A stretch of DNA of 41,723 bases from Herpetosiphonaceae bacterium (lineage in GTDB: Bacteria; Chloroflexota; Chloroflexia; Chloroflexales; Kallotenuaceae), in assembly GCA_036374795.1 (NCBI GenBank), contig DASUTC010000240.1, forward strand, positions 1-41,723, given 5' to 3'. The notes beneath the pieces were generated by a model. The model was given only the letters and a program-made list of their open reading frames with translations, had not been told where the DNA came from and searched no databases. This document shows, in pieces, positions 1-7,945 of the stretch. Every line of letters begins with the position of its first letter. Within the stretch, counting starts at the first letter, position 1. Made by a program: the position numbers and the translations under genes.

Positions 1-17
1 GCGGCACCTCAGGCTTT

Positions 18-131
18 GGGTGTGTGCGGAGCGCCACGGACCCACCCCGTCCCATCCCGAACCGGGCCGTGAAACGTGGCAGCGCCGCGGGTACTGGGGC
101 CTCGGCCCTGGGAGACAAGGTCCATGCACCC
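18..131 (+). rRNA. rrf: 5S ribosomal RNA
   Basis: The 5S core is recognisable: a CCCATCCCGAACCGGG block followed by CGTGAAACG, the loop B/C region of bacterial 5S rRNA. The 5' end (GGTGTGTG at 19-26) pairs with the 3' end (CATGCACC at 123-130), allowing two G-U pairs, which forms helix I and sets the ends at about 114 nt, a normal 5S length. The upstream 17 nt would be 23S-5S spacer, so this is probably the tail of an rRNA operon lying to the left. Ends are good to a few bases. Confidence 0.88.
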
Positions 132-144
132 TGACCATTAAACT

Positions 145-176
145 ATCAAGGGACACTCGTACGAGTGTCCCTTGAT
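145..176 (+). terminator. Perfect palindrome after 5S rRNA, likely terminator
   Basis: A perfect 16-bp inverted repeat (ATCAAGGGACACTCGT at 145-160 and its exact complement at 161-176) lies 14 nt after the 5S gene and is followed by a short T-rich stretch (GATTTTAAG). It also lies just past the stop of the minus-strand gene ending at 204, so it could terminate transcription from both sides. The T tract is modest. That it is a terminator is inferred from position and stem strength. Confidence 0.7.
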
Positions 177-203
177 GATTTTAAGCCGATTGTTGCGTGC
201 GTC

Positions 204-1406
204 TCAGAACATGTCGCCGATCCAGGGATGCGCGCCGCTAAATACCGCACCGGCTAGCGTCAGATCGGACTCTGACGCGTTAATAGTGCTGATCATCTTT
301 AGCTCAGCCGGAGCCATAAAGCCGCTATAGATTGCCGCGAGCTCGCCCACGCTTAGTGCCAGACGCCCCTGCCCACCCGGCGATACGACGCCCCGACCAT
401 CCGAGACGTGCAGTATAAAGCGCCCGTTGTTTCCTGGTAGCAGATCATCGTGGATGTCGAGATGGAGCTCGGCGTTTAATCCATGTGGATAGCCCCGTCT
501 GCTGAGCGCCTGCTGCACATCGATAATTCGTAGCATCCACTCAAGTGCTCGGCTAGTGCGAACTCTTGTATGCATGCCCGCTATCAGGTTTTCCCTGATC
601 AAATACACAAATGGATCGCGCGGCCCGCTATGCCACGTCATGTGCTCCACCATCGAGCGATAGCTCGCACATAAGCTGAGCAGGCGGCGGGCTGCAACTG
701 GAGTCAGAGTACAGACATCTACGAGCATCAGGGGATCGCTACGCCCGGCTTGAGTCAAGACGATGTAGCCTTCTGGCTGTCCGTCGCAGACGACCAGGAA
801 GCGAAAGACTTGTGCCTCCTTCGGCTCGAATTTTTGCTGCCACATCCACTCAGGACGGTCGAGGTTGCCTGCGCTGCTGATGGCACGGTGCTCATAGATC
901 TGCCGTAGCTGGGGATAGTGCGCTGACTCGATGGGAAGAAGCTCGCCCGCATCTTCCCTAACATCGATCGCTTCGAGCGGCAGCGAGTAGGTGATGCGTT
1001 GCCCTGCGCGCATATACCCGGCGCGCTGATAGAATGGCAGCGTGGCCGGGTAGAGCGCCGATAGCGCGATCCCTTCCGCGTGTAGCTCTGCTAAGGTCCG
1101 CCGCAGCATCAACGAGCCGATCCCGGTGCCGCGCGTGGCAGGTGCAACTCCTACGGCGGTCAGCCCGACCATCGGCACACGAGCGCCGCCAAACCACTGC
1201 GCCATGCGGATCATCCCCAGCCCAGCCACGATCTGCCCACGCTGCCATACCGCTCGAAGGCTATCATTTTCCAGGGCAGCCAGCCAATCATCCATCCTCC
1301 CCGGCGGCGAGTGCAGCGCTGCGCCAAGAACTGCGGTAAGCTCGGCTCTTTGGTTCTGCTGGGGCGCTCCGAATACGATCTGGTTGGCGCGTGGACGGTG
1401 TGACAT
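204..1406 (-). CDS. Eis-like GNAT N-acetyltransferase with SCP2-type C-terminal domain
   Basis: A 400-aa protein of the Eis (enhanced intracellular survival) type, which acetylates amines, including aminoglycosides in some members, using acetyl-CoA. The N-terminal GNAT fold carries the pyrophosphate-binding segment VAPATRGTGIG (R92-G93-x-G95). It is followed by LYPATLPFYQRAGY, which holds the Tyr that acts as general acid in Eis. The middle region is a second GNAT-like fold, and about residues 300-400 resemble the SCP2 sterol-carrier-like domain. The C-terminus ends WIGDMF; in this family the terminal carboxylate reaches the active site, so the intact end argues for a functional enzyme. Length matches the family at about 400 aa. 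The gene converges on the 5S terminator. The physiological substrate cannot be told from sequence; calling it a resistance gene would be unsupported. Confidence 0.85.
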   Translation of the reverse strand: MSHRPRANQIVFGAPQQNQRAELTAVLGAALHSPPGRMDDWLAALENDSLRAVWQRGQIVAGLGMIRMAQWFGGARVPMVGLTAVGVAPATRGTGIGSLMLRRTLAELHAEGIALSALYPATLPFYQRAGYMRAGQRITYSLPLEAIDVREDAGELLPIESAHYPQLRQIYEHRAISSAGNLDRPEWMWQQKFEPKEAQVFRFLVVCDGQPEGYIVLTQAGRSDPLMLVDVCTLTPVAARRLLSLCASYRSMVEHMTWHSGPRDPFVYLIRENLIAGMHTRVRTSRALEWMLRIIDVQQALSRRGYPHGLNAELHLDIHDDLLPGNNGRFILHVSDGRGVVSPGGQGRLALSVGELAAIYSGFMAPAELKMISTINASESDLTLAGAVFSGAHPWIGDMF

Positions 1407-1451
1407 CCTTGGCTCCTTGGTTCTCTGACGCGCCTCTGGCTTGACGCCGTG

Positions 1452-3842
1452 CTAGCCAGCGTATTCGATCGAGTTTGGAAGGCTCGCGCTCAACGGCGGG
1501 TCCTCGGCGATCAATGCCTCGATCTCGGCAGCCGGCACAGGCCGGGCAAAGTAATAGCCCTGCCCGACCTCGCATCCCAGGATGCGCAGCTGGGTTGCCT
1601 GCTCGAACGTCTCGATCCCTTCGGCAATAACGGTCATGCCGAGCGTATGCGCCAGCGTGATCACCGCTCGCACGATCGCCGTATCCTCCGCCGAGCGTCC
1701 AAGACCATCCACAAACGATTTGTCGATCTTGAGCGTATCCACGGGGAAGCATTTGAGATAGCTCAGGCTGGAGTAGCCCGTACCGAAATCATCGATCCAG
1801 ATCTGGATACCAAGCTCTTTTAGCTCGCGCAGCGTGGCGATCGCTGTATCCACGTGCTCCATGACCATGCTCTCAGTAATTTCCAGTGCCAGAAGATGTG
1901 CGGGCAGCGCTGTAGCGCGTAGAATCTGGTCGATCTCCGCTACTAGTGCCGGATGTTGGAACTGACACGCCGAGAGGTTCACGCTGATGGTCAGCGGCGG
2001 CCCTGCTGGCCGCAGATCGTGCCAGATTCGCGCCTGGTGACATGCCTGCTCCAGGACCCAGCGACCCAGCGGCAGGATCAGCCGTGTCTCCTCGGCCAGC
2101 GGGATGAAGATGCCGGGTGGGATCGTGCCGCGCTGGGGATGCTGCCAGCGCGTCAGGGCTTCCACGCCAACGATCTGACCGGTTGCGAGATCAACCTTGG
2201 GCTGATAGCACAGATGGAACTCGTGCGCCTCAATCGCCCGCCGCAGCTCGGCCTCAAAGTCCAGCCGTTCCAGCGCGCGGGCATTCATCTCCGGATCGTA
2301 CAGCGCATAGCGCGCCTTGCCGAGTGACTTCGCACGGTACATTGCGACATCGGCCTGGCGTAACAGCTCGTCGGCGTGCTCCTGGCCCGTGGCAGACCAC
2401 GTAATCCCGATGCTGGCCGTGACGAAGAAGGTCTGATCGCCGACCACAAAGGGCTTGTCCAGCTCGCCGATGATCCGCTCTGCGACCATCACCGCCCCGT
2501 GAATATCAGGAAGCTCCTCCAGCAATACGGTAAACTCGTCTCCTCCCAGGCGCGCGGCTGTGTCCTCAGCACGAAGGGAGGCTTGCAGGCGCTCGCTCAT
2601 CATGATCAGCAGGGCATCGCCTGTTTTGTGACCAAACCGATCGTTGATGTACTTAAACTCATCCAGATCCAGAAAGAGCACCGCGAGCGATTGCTGGTGA
2701 CGCTGCGTATGGGCCAGAGCGCGCTGGAGCCGATCCTTGAACAGCGCCCGATTCGGCAGGTTGGTCAATGAGTCGTGAAATGCCTGATGGGAGAGCAGCG
2801 CTTCTACCTGCTGGTAGTTCTGAACGGCGATCTTCAGGCTGGATAGGGTCGTCTCAAGCTGCTCCATCGTTGCTTTCAAGATCTGGACGAGATTATGCAT
2901 CCGTGCCAGCGCCAGCAGGAATAAGACAGCGGAGCCGCCGACGATCACCGGTACCCAGATTGGCCTGCCGCGCGCTATCTCCACGGCGAGCACGGTTGGT
3001 CCGAGCAGCGAGGCGGCGGCGAGCAAGACGAAGCGCTGGCGCGTGATCTTGACCTTCGGCGTGGGAGCAGGCTCGGCCAGCGAATGCATCGAGGGATGGA
3101 GCGCGGCAACGCCAAATCCGACATAGGCGAGCAGCCAGCCAAAGTCGACGATACTGCCCGTGGCATAGGTTCGGTTGAGCTGCATGATCGCATAGACGAC
3201 ATCGGTGAGCAGGATCAGGCTGAAGCTCCATGCAAGGAAGATGTAGGAGCGCGGATGCGGGCCTGGGCTGAGGAGGAGATTGACGATGATCGCTACCAGG
3301 CATATATCCAGGAGCGGGTAGGCCATGGAAACGAACTGCTCGGCCAGCGTGAGTGCAGGATTGCGCGTGTACGGCTCCATGAGATAGACCCATCCCAGGA
3401 TGCCTATGCTGACGGCGACGATCGTCGCGTCGATCACGCTGCCTCGATCTTCCCGCCGCATGCGCCGATGAACGAGCAGCAGCATTCCGGCGATGAGCGA
3501 GAGGTAGCCGACAAGGTATAGCGCATCGGCCAGCGACGGAAATGGCGACTCAATCCCTAGGACCAGCTCGTAGTAGGTCCAGGCTGCGTTGCCAAGGCTG
3601 GTCAGGATCTGCGCAAGGAGGAACAGGTACCAGGGCAGGCGCAGAGGCGGACGATGCAATCGCATGCCGACGCAAATCGCCGCGATATTTGTGCCCGCCA
3701 GGACAACATAGTAGAGATTGAGCGCTGCGAGCGATGTCAGCCATACATAGCCGGCAGCGGCGACGATCCCAAGCACAAGGTAATACCACCAGACGCGCGT
3801 GCGCATCGGGGTGAGCGAGACATGAGCGGCGGGGGATCTCAT
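1452..3842 (-). CDS. Membrane-bound GGDEF-EAL cyclic-di-GMP enzyme
   Basis: A protein of about 796 aa combining a c-di-GMP synthase and a phosphodiesterase domain behind a membrane sensor. The first ~300 residues form about eight hydrophobic segments with no named sensor domain that I recognise. The GGDEF motif is intact (from residue ~433) and is preceded by an RAED sequence five residues upstream, matching the RxxD inhibitory site. The EAL domain keeps EALTRW (E561), DDFGTG, KIDKSF and AEGIE, the metal-binding and catalytic residues, so both activities look possible. I chose the ATG at 3842 because AGGAGA (3848-3853) sits 5 nt upstream; an in-frame ATG at 3869 would add nine residues without a good ribosome site. 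It controls an unknown c-di-GMP output. Confidence 0.9.
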   Translation of the reverse strand: MRSPAAHVSLTPMRTRVWWYYLVLGIVAAAGYVWLTSLAALNLYYVVLAGTNIAAICVGMRLHRPPLRLPWYLFLLAQILTSLGNAAWTYYELVLGIESPFPSLADALYLVGYLSLIAGMLLLVHRRMRREDRGSVIDATIVAVSIGILGWVYLMEPYTRNPALTLAEQFVSMAYPLLDICLVAIIVNLLLSPGPHPRSYIFLAWSFSLILLTDVVYAIMQLNRTYATGSIVDFGWLLAYVGFGVAALHPSMHSLAEPAPTPKVKITRQRFVLLAAASLLGPTVLAVEIARGRPIWVPVIVGGSAVLFLLALARMHNLVQILKATMEQLETTLSSLKIAVQNYQQVEALLSHQAFHDSLTNLPNRALFKDRLQRALAHTQRHQQSLAVLFLDLDEFKYINDRFGHKTGDALLIMMSERLQASLRAEDTAARLGGDEFTVLLEELPDIHGAVMVAERIIGELDKPFVVGDQTFFVTASIGITWSATGQEHADELLRQADVAMYRAKSLGKARYALYDPEMNARALERLDFEAELRRAIEAHEFHLCYQPKVDLATGQIVGVEALTRWQHPQRGTIPPGIFIPLAEETRLILPLGRWVLEQACHQARIWHDLRPAGPPLTISVNLSACQFQHPALVAEIDQILRATALPAHLLALEITESMVMEHVDTAIATLRELKELGIQIWIDDFGTGYSSLSYLKCFPVDTLKIDKSFVDGLGRSAEDTAIVRAVITLAHTLGMTVIAEGIETFEQATQLRILGCEVGQGYYFARPVPAAEIEALIAEDPPLSASLPNSIEYAG

Positions 3843-4117
3843 CAGAATCTCCTGGCATACGCAAGACATTCGTTTGTAGCAGCCGTTGAAACCGTGGGCA
3901 GGGCACCGACAGGTAAGGCATGGGCTTGTAGAATACTCGGATATGGCTTTGGAAAGAAGAGAAACCGCCGATCGAGAATAGCTACCGTATTACTGAGAGA
4001 TTGGGCGTATGGTTGGTGATGAGTGTTTACCGATCATAGTGTACCACGATAAGTGGTGCAGAATTCGCTAATTATTCTTGTCGGGGAGTGCACCGCTGCT
4101 ACCAGGGAGCGTGCTCC
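3843..4117. other. Intergenic gap with no recognised gene
   Basis: This spacer separates two minus-strand genes. I see no ORF with family resemblance and no RNA gene. A short inverted repeat (ACCAC-GATAA-GTGGT, 4043-4057) is present and could be the end of the upstream hydrolase transcript or an operator, but it lacks a T tract. The promoter of the GGDEF-EAL gene should lie here; I could not pick convincing -35 and -10 boxes. Confidence 0.4.
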
Positions 4118-4945
4118 TTAGCGCGGATCGAGCCGATGGTTATGCTCTTCGAGGAACGTACGAACCGCCGCGTTAAACTCCTGCGGCGACTCGGTCATGA
4201 AGGCGTGGCCGCCGGGCAGCACCTCGAATGCAGCGCCCGGAATCGCGTCCGCCACCTGACGCACCCGCGCCAGCGGCATCAGCACATCCTGCTCTCCGGC
4301 CAGCACTAGCGTCGGCGCGACGATTCTCTCCAGGCGTCCGCGTGTATCGTGGCTGCGACACGCCGCGACATGGCCGCGCAGCCCTTCCAGCGGTTGCTGC
4401 GGTTTTTCGACGCCGTACTGCACCAGACCATCGACGATGCCCTGGTTGTTGAGAAACTGCGGGCTGAAGCTGAGCAAGAGGCTTTGTCGCACTCGTGTTT
4501 CGCGCTGCGCCTCGTCGGCGGCTAGCTTCAGCGTCATCGTCCAAACGTTGTCGAGCCAGGCGTCGCTGTGGGCGACGGTGCCCGCCAGCACCAGCGCTCC
4601 GATCTGCTGCGGCGCGAGCAGCGCCAACTCCTGCGCGATGTACCCGCCCATCGATGTGCCGACAACATGCGCGCGCTCGAAGCCAACCCTGCGCATCAGG
4701 CCGAGCGTATCAGCGGCCATGTCGCGGATCGTGTAGCCAGGCGCGGGTATGGTGCTCCGCCCGACGCCGCGATGATCGAAGACGAGCACGCGAAATGTTT
4801 CTGCCAGCGTCCGCAGATTTGACAGCCAGGCGCTGTGATCGGATGAGCGGCCAGCGATCAGCACCAGCGGCGGCGCTGCCGACGGCCCGTGCAGCTCATA
4901 GTAGAGGACGATATTGTTGATCGTAGCGAAGGGCATAGGTTTCAC
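4118..4945 (-). CDS. Alpha/beta-fold hydrolase
   Basis: A 275-aa alpha/beta hydrolase, in the size and motif range of 3-oxoadipate enol-lactonase-like and haloperoxidase-like enzymes. Visible features are the oxyanion region (LVLIAGRSSDHSAW), the strand-turn FDHRGVGRS, the nucleophile elbow GTSMGG (Ser nucleophile), the acid in GEQDVLMP, and the His in GGHAF near the C-terminus, so the Ser-Asp-His triad is complete. There is no signal peptide, so it is cytoplasmic. The start at 4945 is a GTG; an ATG three codons in (4936) is an alternative and neither has a strong ribosome site. Neighbours give no clue to substrate: modB ends 201 nt upstream on the same strand. Confidence 0.85.
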   Translation of the reverse strand: MKPMPFATINNIVLYYELHGPSAAPPLVLIAGRSSDHSAWLSNLRTLAETFRVLVFDHRGVGRSTIPAPGYTIRDMAADTLGLMRRVGFERAHVVGTSMGGYIAQELALLAPQQIGALVLAGTVAHSDAWLDNVWTMTLKLAADEAQRETRVRQSLLLSFSPQFLNNQGIVDGLVQYGVEKPQQPLEGLRGHVAACRSHDTRGRLERIVAPTLVLAGEQDVLMPLARVRQVADAIPGAAFEVLPGGHAFMTESPQEFNAAVRTFLEEHNHRLDPR

Positions 4946-5146
4946 ACGGGACCACGGAGCAGGGCTGCGTTGTCCGCTAGATGGCGCTCCGACACCGCCT
5001 GGATCAGACGATCGCGGTGGAGTATGGTACGCGCCGTGACGATGATCGGTGCCGGATTACGCCGGGGCGAAGAGCCACATTTCGGCGCATGTTGTCGGGA
5101 TTATACAGTCTGTGGCGGTTGTGGTCGAGGGTTCTGCCGAATCGCG

Positions 5147-6001
5147 TCAGGTGCCGATCGAGCGACCAAGCAGCCGCTTGACGATAAACAAGACGCCGAA
5201 CGATGCCGCCAGCAAGATCACCGATAGCGTCAGGGCGACCGAAAAATCTAGCTCAAAGCCAAGATAGATCGCCAGCGGCATGGTCTGGGTGCGACCGGGG
5301 AAGTTGCCCGCGAAGATGATCGTCGCGCCGAACTCGCCCAGCGCGCGCGCCCAGGTCATCACCAGCCCGCCCAGCAGCGCGGGCCGCGCCAGCGGCAGCG
5401 TGATCGCGGCGAAGACTCGCAGCGACGAGGCCCCGTCGATCGCCGCCGCCTGCTCAAGCTCGCGCTCGACGCTCGCAAAGCCTGCGGCTGCCGCCTTGAC
5501 ATAAAAAGGAGCGGCGACAAAGGTCTGAGCCAGCACCACGGCGGCCTGCGTAAACGCGATCGAGATGCCGACATCGACGAGATACTGGCCCAGCAGACCG
5601 CGCCGCCCAAACGCCACCAGCAGCGCGATCCCGGCTACCGAGGGTGGCAGGACCATCGGCAGGTCGATCAGCGTGTCGAGCAGCATGCGTCCGGGGAAGC
5701 GCCGCCGTGCCAGCAGATAGGCGATCGGCGTCCCCAGCACCAGGGCGATCGTCGTCGTCAGCGCGGTTGTCACGAGGCTCAGGCTGATCGCCTGGGCGAC
5801 GGCTGGCTCGACCAGATGCGTCAGGAGATCGGCGAGATCCACGCGCGCGACCAGCGCCAGGAGCGGCACCAGCAGCACGAGCAGCAGCGGCAGGCTGCCG
5901 AGCAGCAGCAACCAGGGCCGTTGTCGCGCGCCGCGCCGCCATGCGGAGAAGCTGGCACGCTGGAATGTCGTTGTCACCATTCGCTCAGCCATTGTCATCA
6001 C
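5147..6001 (-). CDS. modB: Molybdate ABC transporter permease ModB
   Basis: A 284-aa inner-membrane permease with five or six hydrophobic segments. The ABC-permease cytoplasmic (EAA) loop is visible as ELEQAAAIDGAS followed by FAAITLPLARPALLGG. The LPMVLPPSVAGIALL segment is characteristic of ModB/CysT-type permeases. It overlaps the 3' end of modA by 17 nt, so translation is probably coupled; start codons available are GTG 6001 and ATG 5998. It should work with the binding protein encoded just upstream, importing molybdate or tungstate. The required ATPase ModC is not encoded in this window: the next gene downstream is an unrelated hydrolase. Confidence 0.92.
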   Translation of the reverse strand: MMTMAERMVTTTFQRASFSAWRRGARQRPWLLLLGSLPLLLVLLVPLLALVARVDLADLLTHLVEPAVAQAISLSLVTTALTTTIALVLGTPIAYLLARRRFPGRMLLDTLIDLPMVLPPSVAGIALLVAFGRRGLLGQYLVDVGISIAFTQAAVVLAQTFVAAPFYVKAAAAGFASVERELEQAAAIDGASSLRVFAAITLPLARPALLGGLVMTWARALGEFGATIIFAGNFPGRTQTMPLAIYLGFELDFSVALTLSVILLAASFGVLFIVKRLLGRSIGT

Positions 6002-6896
6002 TCAGTTCACAGGCATTGGCACAGCCAACTGCTGAGATAAAGCCGTACTCGGCCAAAATCTGCTGGGCCTCAGGCGACAGCACATATTCAACGAACTTCC
6101 GAGCCAGCGGCGCGTTTGGCGCATCGGCGATCGTCGCGATCGGATACGACGCGATCGTGTTCAGCTCATCGGGAATGTCGATCCATCCCACGTCGGCAGC
6201 GGCATCGCGCGCAATATCGGAGCTGTAGACGATGCCCGCGTCGGCCTCGCCGAGGACTACTTTGCTGAGCACGGCGCGCACGTTTTCTTCATACGAGACG
6301 ACGTTACGCAGCACGGTTTCGCTGTAGGCCGTGGTGTACTGCGGCAGCGCGGATGCCTTGCTCAGGAAGTCGAGCGAGTACTGGCCCACGGGCACGGCGC
6401 TGGCGGCCAACACCAGCTTCACGCCGGGCCGCGCAAGATCTTCGAGCCTGGTGATCCGCGCCGGGTTGTCCCTGGGATGTACGACGACCAGCCGGTTGTG
6501 GGCGAAGGCTCGTTGTGTCCCGCTGAGCACCTGCCCCGACGCGATCACGCTCTCCATCTGGACGCGATTAGCCGAGGCAAACACGTCGGCGGGCGCTCCC
6601 TGGGCGATCTGTTGGGCAAGCTGCTGCGACCCGGCAAAGTTGAAGCTAGTCTGCGCGCCGCTGGCTGCATCGAAGCGCCTGCCGATCTCGCCGAACGCTT
6701 CCGCCAGCGATGCGGCGGCAAAGACATTGAGCCGCCCCGCCCCGCCTGCCATGTTTGGATCTGTTGCGCTGGCTGCCGTCGATGTGGCTGCGGACTGGGA
6801 CGGCTGCGTCGAGCCGGTATCCGGTGCGCTGGCACCGCAAGCCACGAGCAGCACCAGCCAGAGGCCGGAGAGTAGCGACAGGGCGGATCGTTTCAT
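5985..6896 (-). CDS. modA: Molybdate-binding lipoprotein ModA
   Basis: A 303-aa periplasmic-type solute-binding protein. A signal peptide ends in a lipobox (LLVAC, Cys20), so it is a lipid-anchored extracytoplasmic receptor. The ModA hallmarks are present: LNVFAAASLAEAF, FNFAGSQQLAQQI, GAPADVFASA, and a C-terminal KFVEYVLSPEAQQILAEYGF. I start it at ATG 6896, where AGGAGG (6901-6906) lies 4 nt upstream and the signal peptide begins at once; the frame stays open upstream to 7058, but that stretch overlaps the padR gene and looks non-coding. It sits 37 nt after padR and overlaps modB, consistent with one transcript. Specificity for molybdate over tungstate cannot be read by eye. Confidence 0.93.
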   Translation of the reverse strand: MKRSALSLLSGLWLVLLVACGASAPDTGSTQPSQSAATSTAASATDPNMAGGAGRLNVFAAASLAEAFGEIGRRFDAASGAQTSFNFAGSQQLAQQIAQGAPADVFASANRVQMESVIASGQVLSGTQRAFAHNRLVVVHPRDNPARITRLEDLARPGVKLVLAASAVPVGQYSLDFLSKASALPQYTTAYSETVLRNVVSYEENVRAVLSKVVLGEADAGIVYSSDIARDAAADVGWIDIPDELNTIASYPIATIADAPNAPLARKFVEYVLSPEAQQILAEYGFISAVGCANACELSDDNG

Positions 6897-6933
6897 GCAG
6901 CCTCCTGAAGCCGTGCCCTTGATCGATGATCGA

Positions 6934-7488
6934 TCATGCCAGCGCGGGAACAAGCGTCGCCTCACAGGTATCGAGCCATTCGAGCATGGCTTCGAGCTGC
7001 CCACGCCGGAATTCATGGACGAGCCACGGGTAGGGCTGGTCGGCTGTGGCGGCGGCAAGCACCGCCCGCAGCGCCGCCAGATGCGCCCGCGTCACCTCGC
7101 GCTGGACGACCAGCAAATGCTGCACGGCGGCTGGTCCCTGTCGCTGTGCCCAGAAGAGCTTGGCTAAAAACTCGATACGCACATCACGTCCATGCGCGAC
7201 GGGCGACGAGAGCCATGTGGTAAAGGCGCTACGGCCCTCATGGGTCAGATGCAAGAGCCGCTTTGGAGGACGCATCGCTTGCGGGATGATCTCGGCGTCG
7301 ATCAGGCTGTCGGCCTCTAGCCTGGAGAGCAAGGCGTAGAGCTGCGCCTGCTTGACGTGCCAGACGAGGCCAAGCGCCCGCGCCTCCTGAAGCCGCTGGT
7401 GCAGCTCGTAGCCGTGCAGCGGCGCATCGAGCAGAAAGCCGAGCAGCGCGTGCTCCACCGATAAGATTGTCGTGCGCCGAGGACTCAC
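6934..7488 (-). CDS. PadR-family transcriptional regulator
   Basis: A 184-aa PadR-type repressor. The N-terminal winged helix shows the family pattern: ALLGFLLDAPLHGYEL, then the recognition-helix region VWHVKQAQLYALLSRLEADSLI, then a beta wing ending in LHLTHEGRSAF. Residues ~95-184 form the helical C-terminal dimerisation domain of the longer PadR subfamily. The start is GTG 7488 with an AAGG ribosome site 7 nt upstream. It is the first gene of a padR-modA-modB unit, and a palindrome between promoter and start codon suggests autoregulation. The effector is unknown; control of mod genes by PadR rather than ModE is an inference from gene order. Confidence 0.88.
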   Translation of the reverse strand: MSPRRTTILSVEHALLGFLLDAPLHGYELHQRLQEARALGLVWHVKQAQLYALLSRLEADSLIDAEIIPQAMRPPKRLLHLTHEGRSAFTTWLSSPVAHGRDVRIEFLAKLFWAQRQGPAAVQHLLVVQREVTRAHLAALRAVLAAATADQPYPWLVHEFRRGQLEAMLEWLDTCEATLVPALA

Positions 7489-7504
7489 ATCGTCACCTTG
7501 GAGC

Positions 7505-7521
7505 TACTCATAGTTTGAGTA
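7505..7521 (-). promoter_or_regulatory. Palindromic operator-like site in the padR-mod leader
   Basis: TACTCA and TGAGTA form a perfect 6-bp inverted repeat separated by TAGTT. It lies between the predicted -10 box (7533-7538) and the padR start codon (7488), where a bound dimer would block transcription. PadR proteins commonly bind such palindromes in their own promoters. That this is the PadR site is an inference. Confidence 0.55.
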
Positions 7522-7532
7522 CCTGTTGTCTG

Positions 7533-7561
7533 ATTATGGCAGAGCGCGCGGGGGATGTCAA
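7533..7561 (-). promoter_or_regulatory. Sigma-70-type promoter for padR-modAB
   Basis: Read on the minus strand, a consensus -35 TTGACA (7561-7556) is followed after exactly 17 nt by CATAAT (7538-7533). Transcription would start near 7526, just before the palindrome at 7505-7521. Both boxes and the spacing are close to ideal. Confidence 0.7.
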
Positions 7562-7573
7562 TAGTTACCTCAG

Positions 7574-7656
7574 CACAAAGGAACAAAGGAACAAAGGAAC
7601 AAAGGAACAAAGCGGGTGCCCTTTGGGCGAAGGAGCAAAGGAGTAAAGGAGCAAAG
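7574..7656 (+). repeat. Short tandem repeat array, GAACAAAG type, with GC palindrome
   Basis: Four perfect tandem copies of GAACAAAG (7581-7612) are followed by a GC-rich stem, GCGGGTGCCC then TTTGGGC (7612-7628), and then by three 8-bp units GGAGCAAA / GGAGTAAA / GGAGCAAA (7632-7655). The period of 8 is constant through both blocks. Relatives of the same unit occur at about 11049, 13971, 21359 and, in frame inside the NRPS gene, 34082. The rest of the spacer up to 7945 shows no gene that I can support. Confidence 0.85.
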
Positions 7657-7945
7657 GCTTGACTCCCTTGTTCTCTTGTTCTCATGCACCCCTGATCCCT
7701 GATCGCTTGAAACCGGCGTCCTATGTTCATGCCGGACGAAATGAAGGTCTATTGTCATCGTGATGTTAAGTTGCGACAGACAAGATGGCGGGCCGCATCA
7801 GTAGAATAGCTCCAGGCTCGCCGTCACGATACCGAACCGTGCGCAGTAGCACAACGCATAGCGGCACGCCGCGCTGCCGCTGGACGGCGACCAAGTCATC
7901 AATCGACACAGCAAGCACTCCAGCGCCTCATCACGATCGGATCGT

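Noticed and set aside
7581-7655. CRISPR array
   Set aside because: The units are 8 bp and directly adjacent with no spacers, and no cas genes are nearby. They are short tandem repeats.
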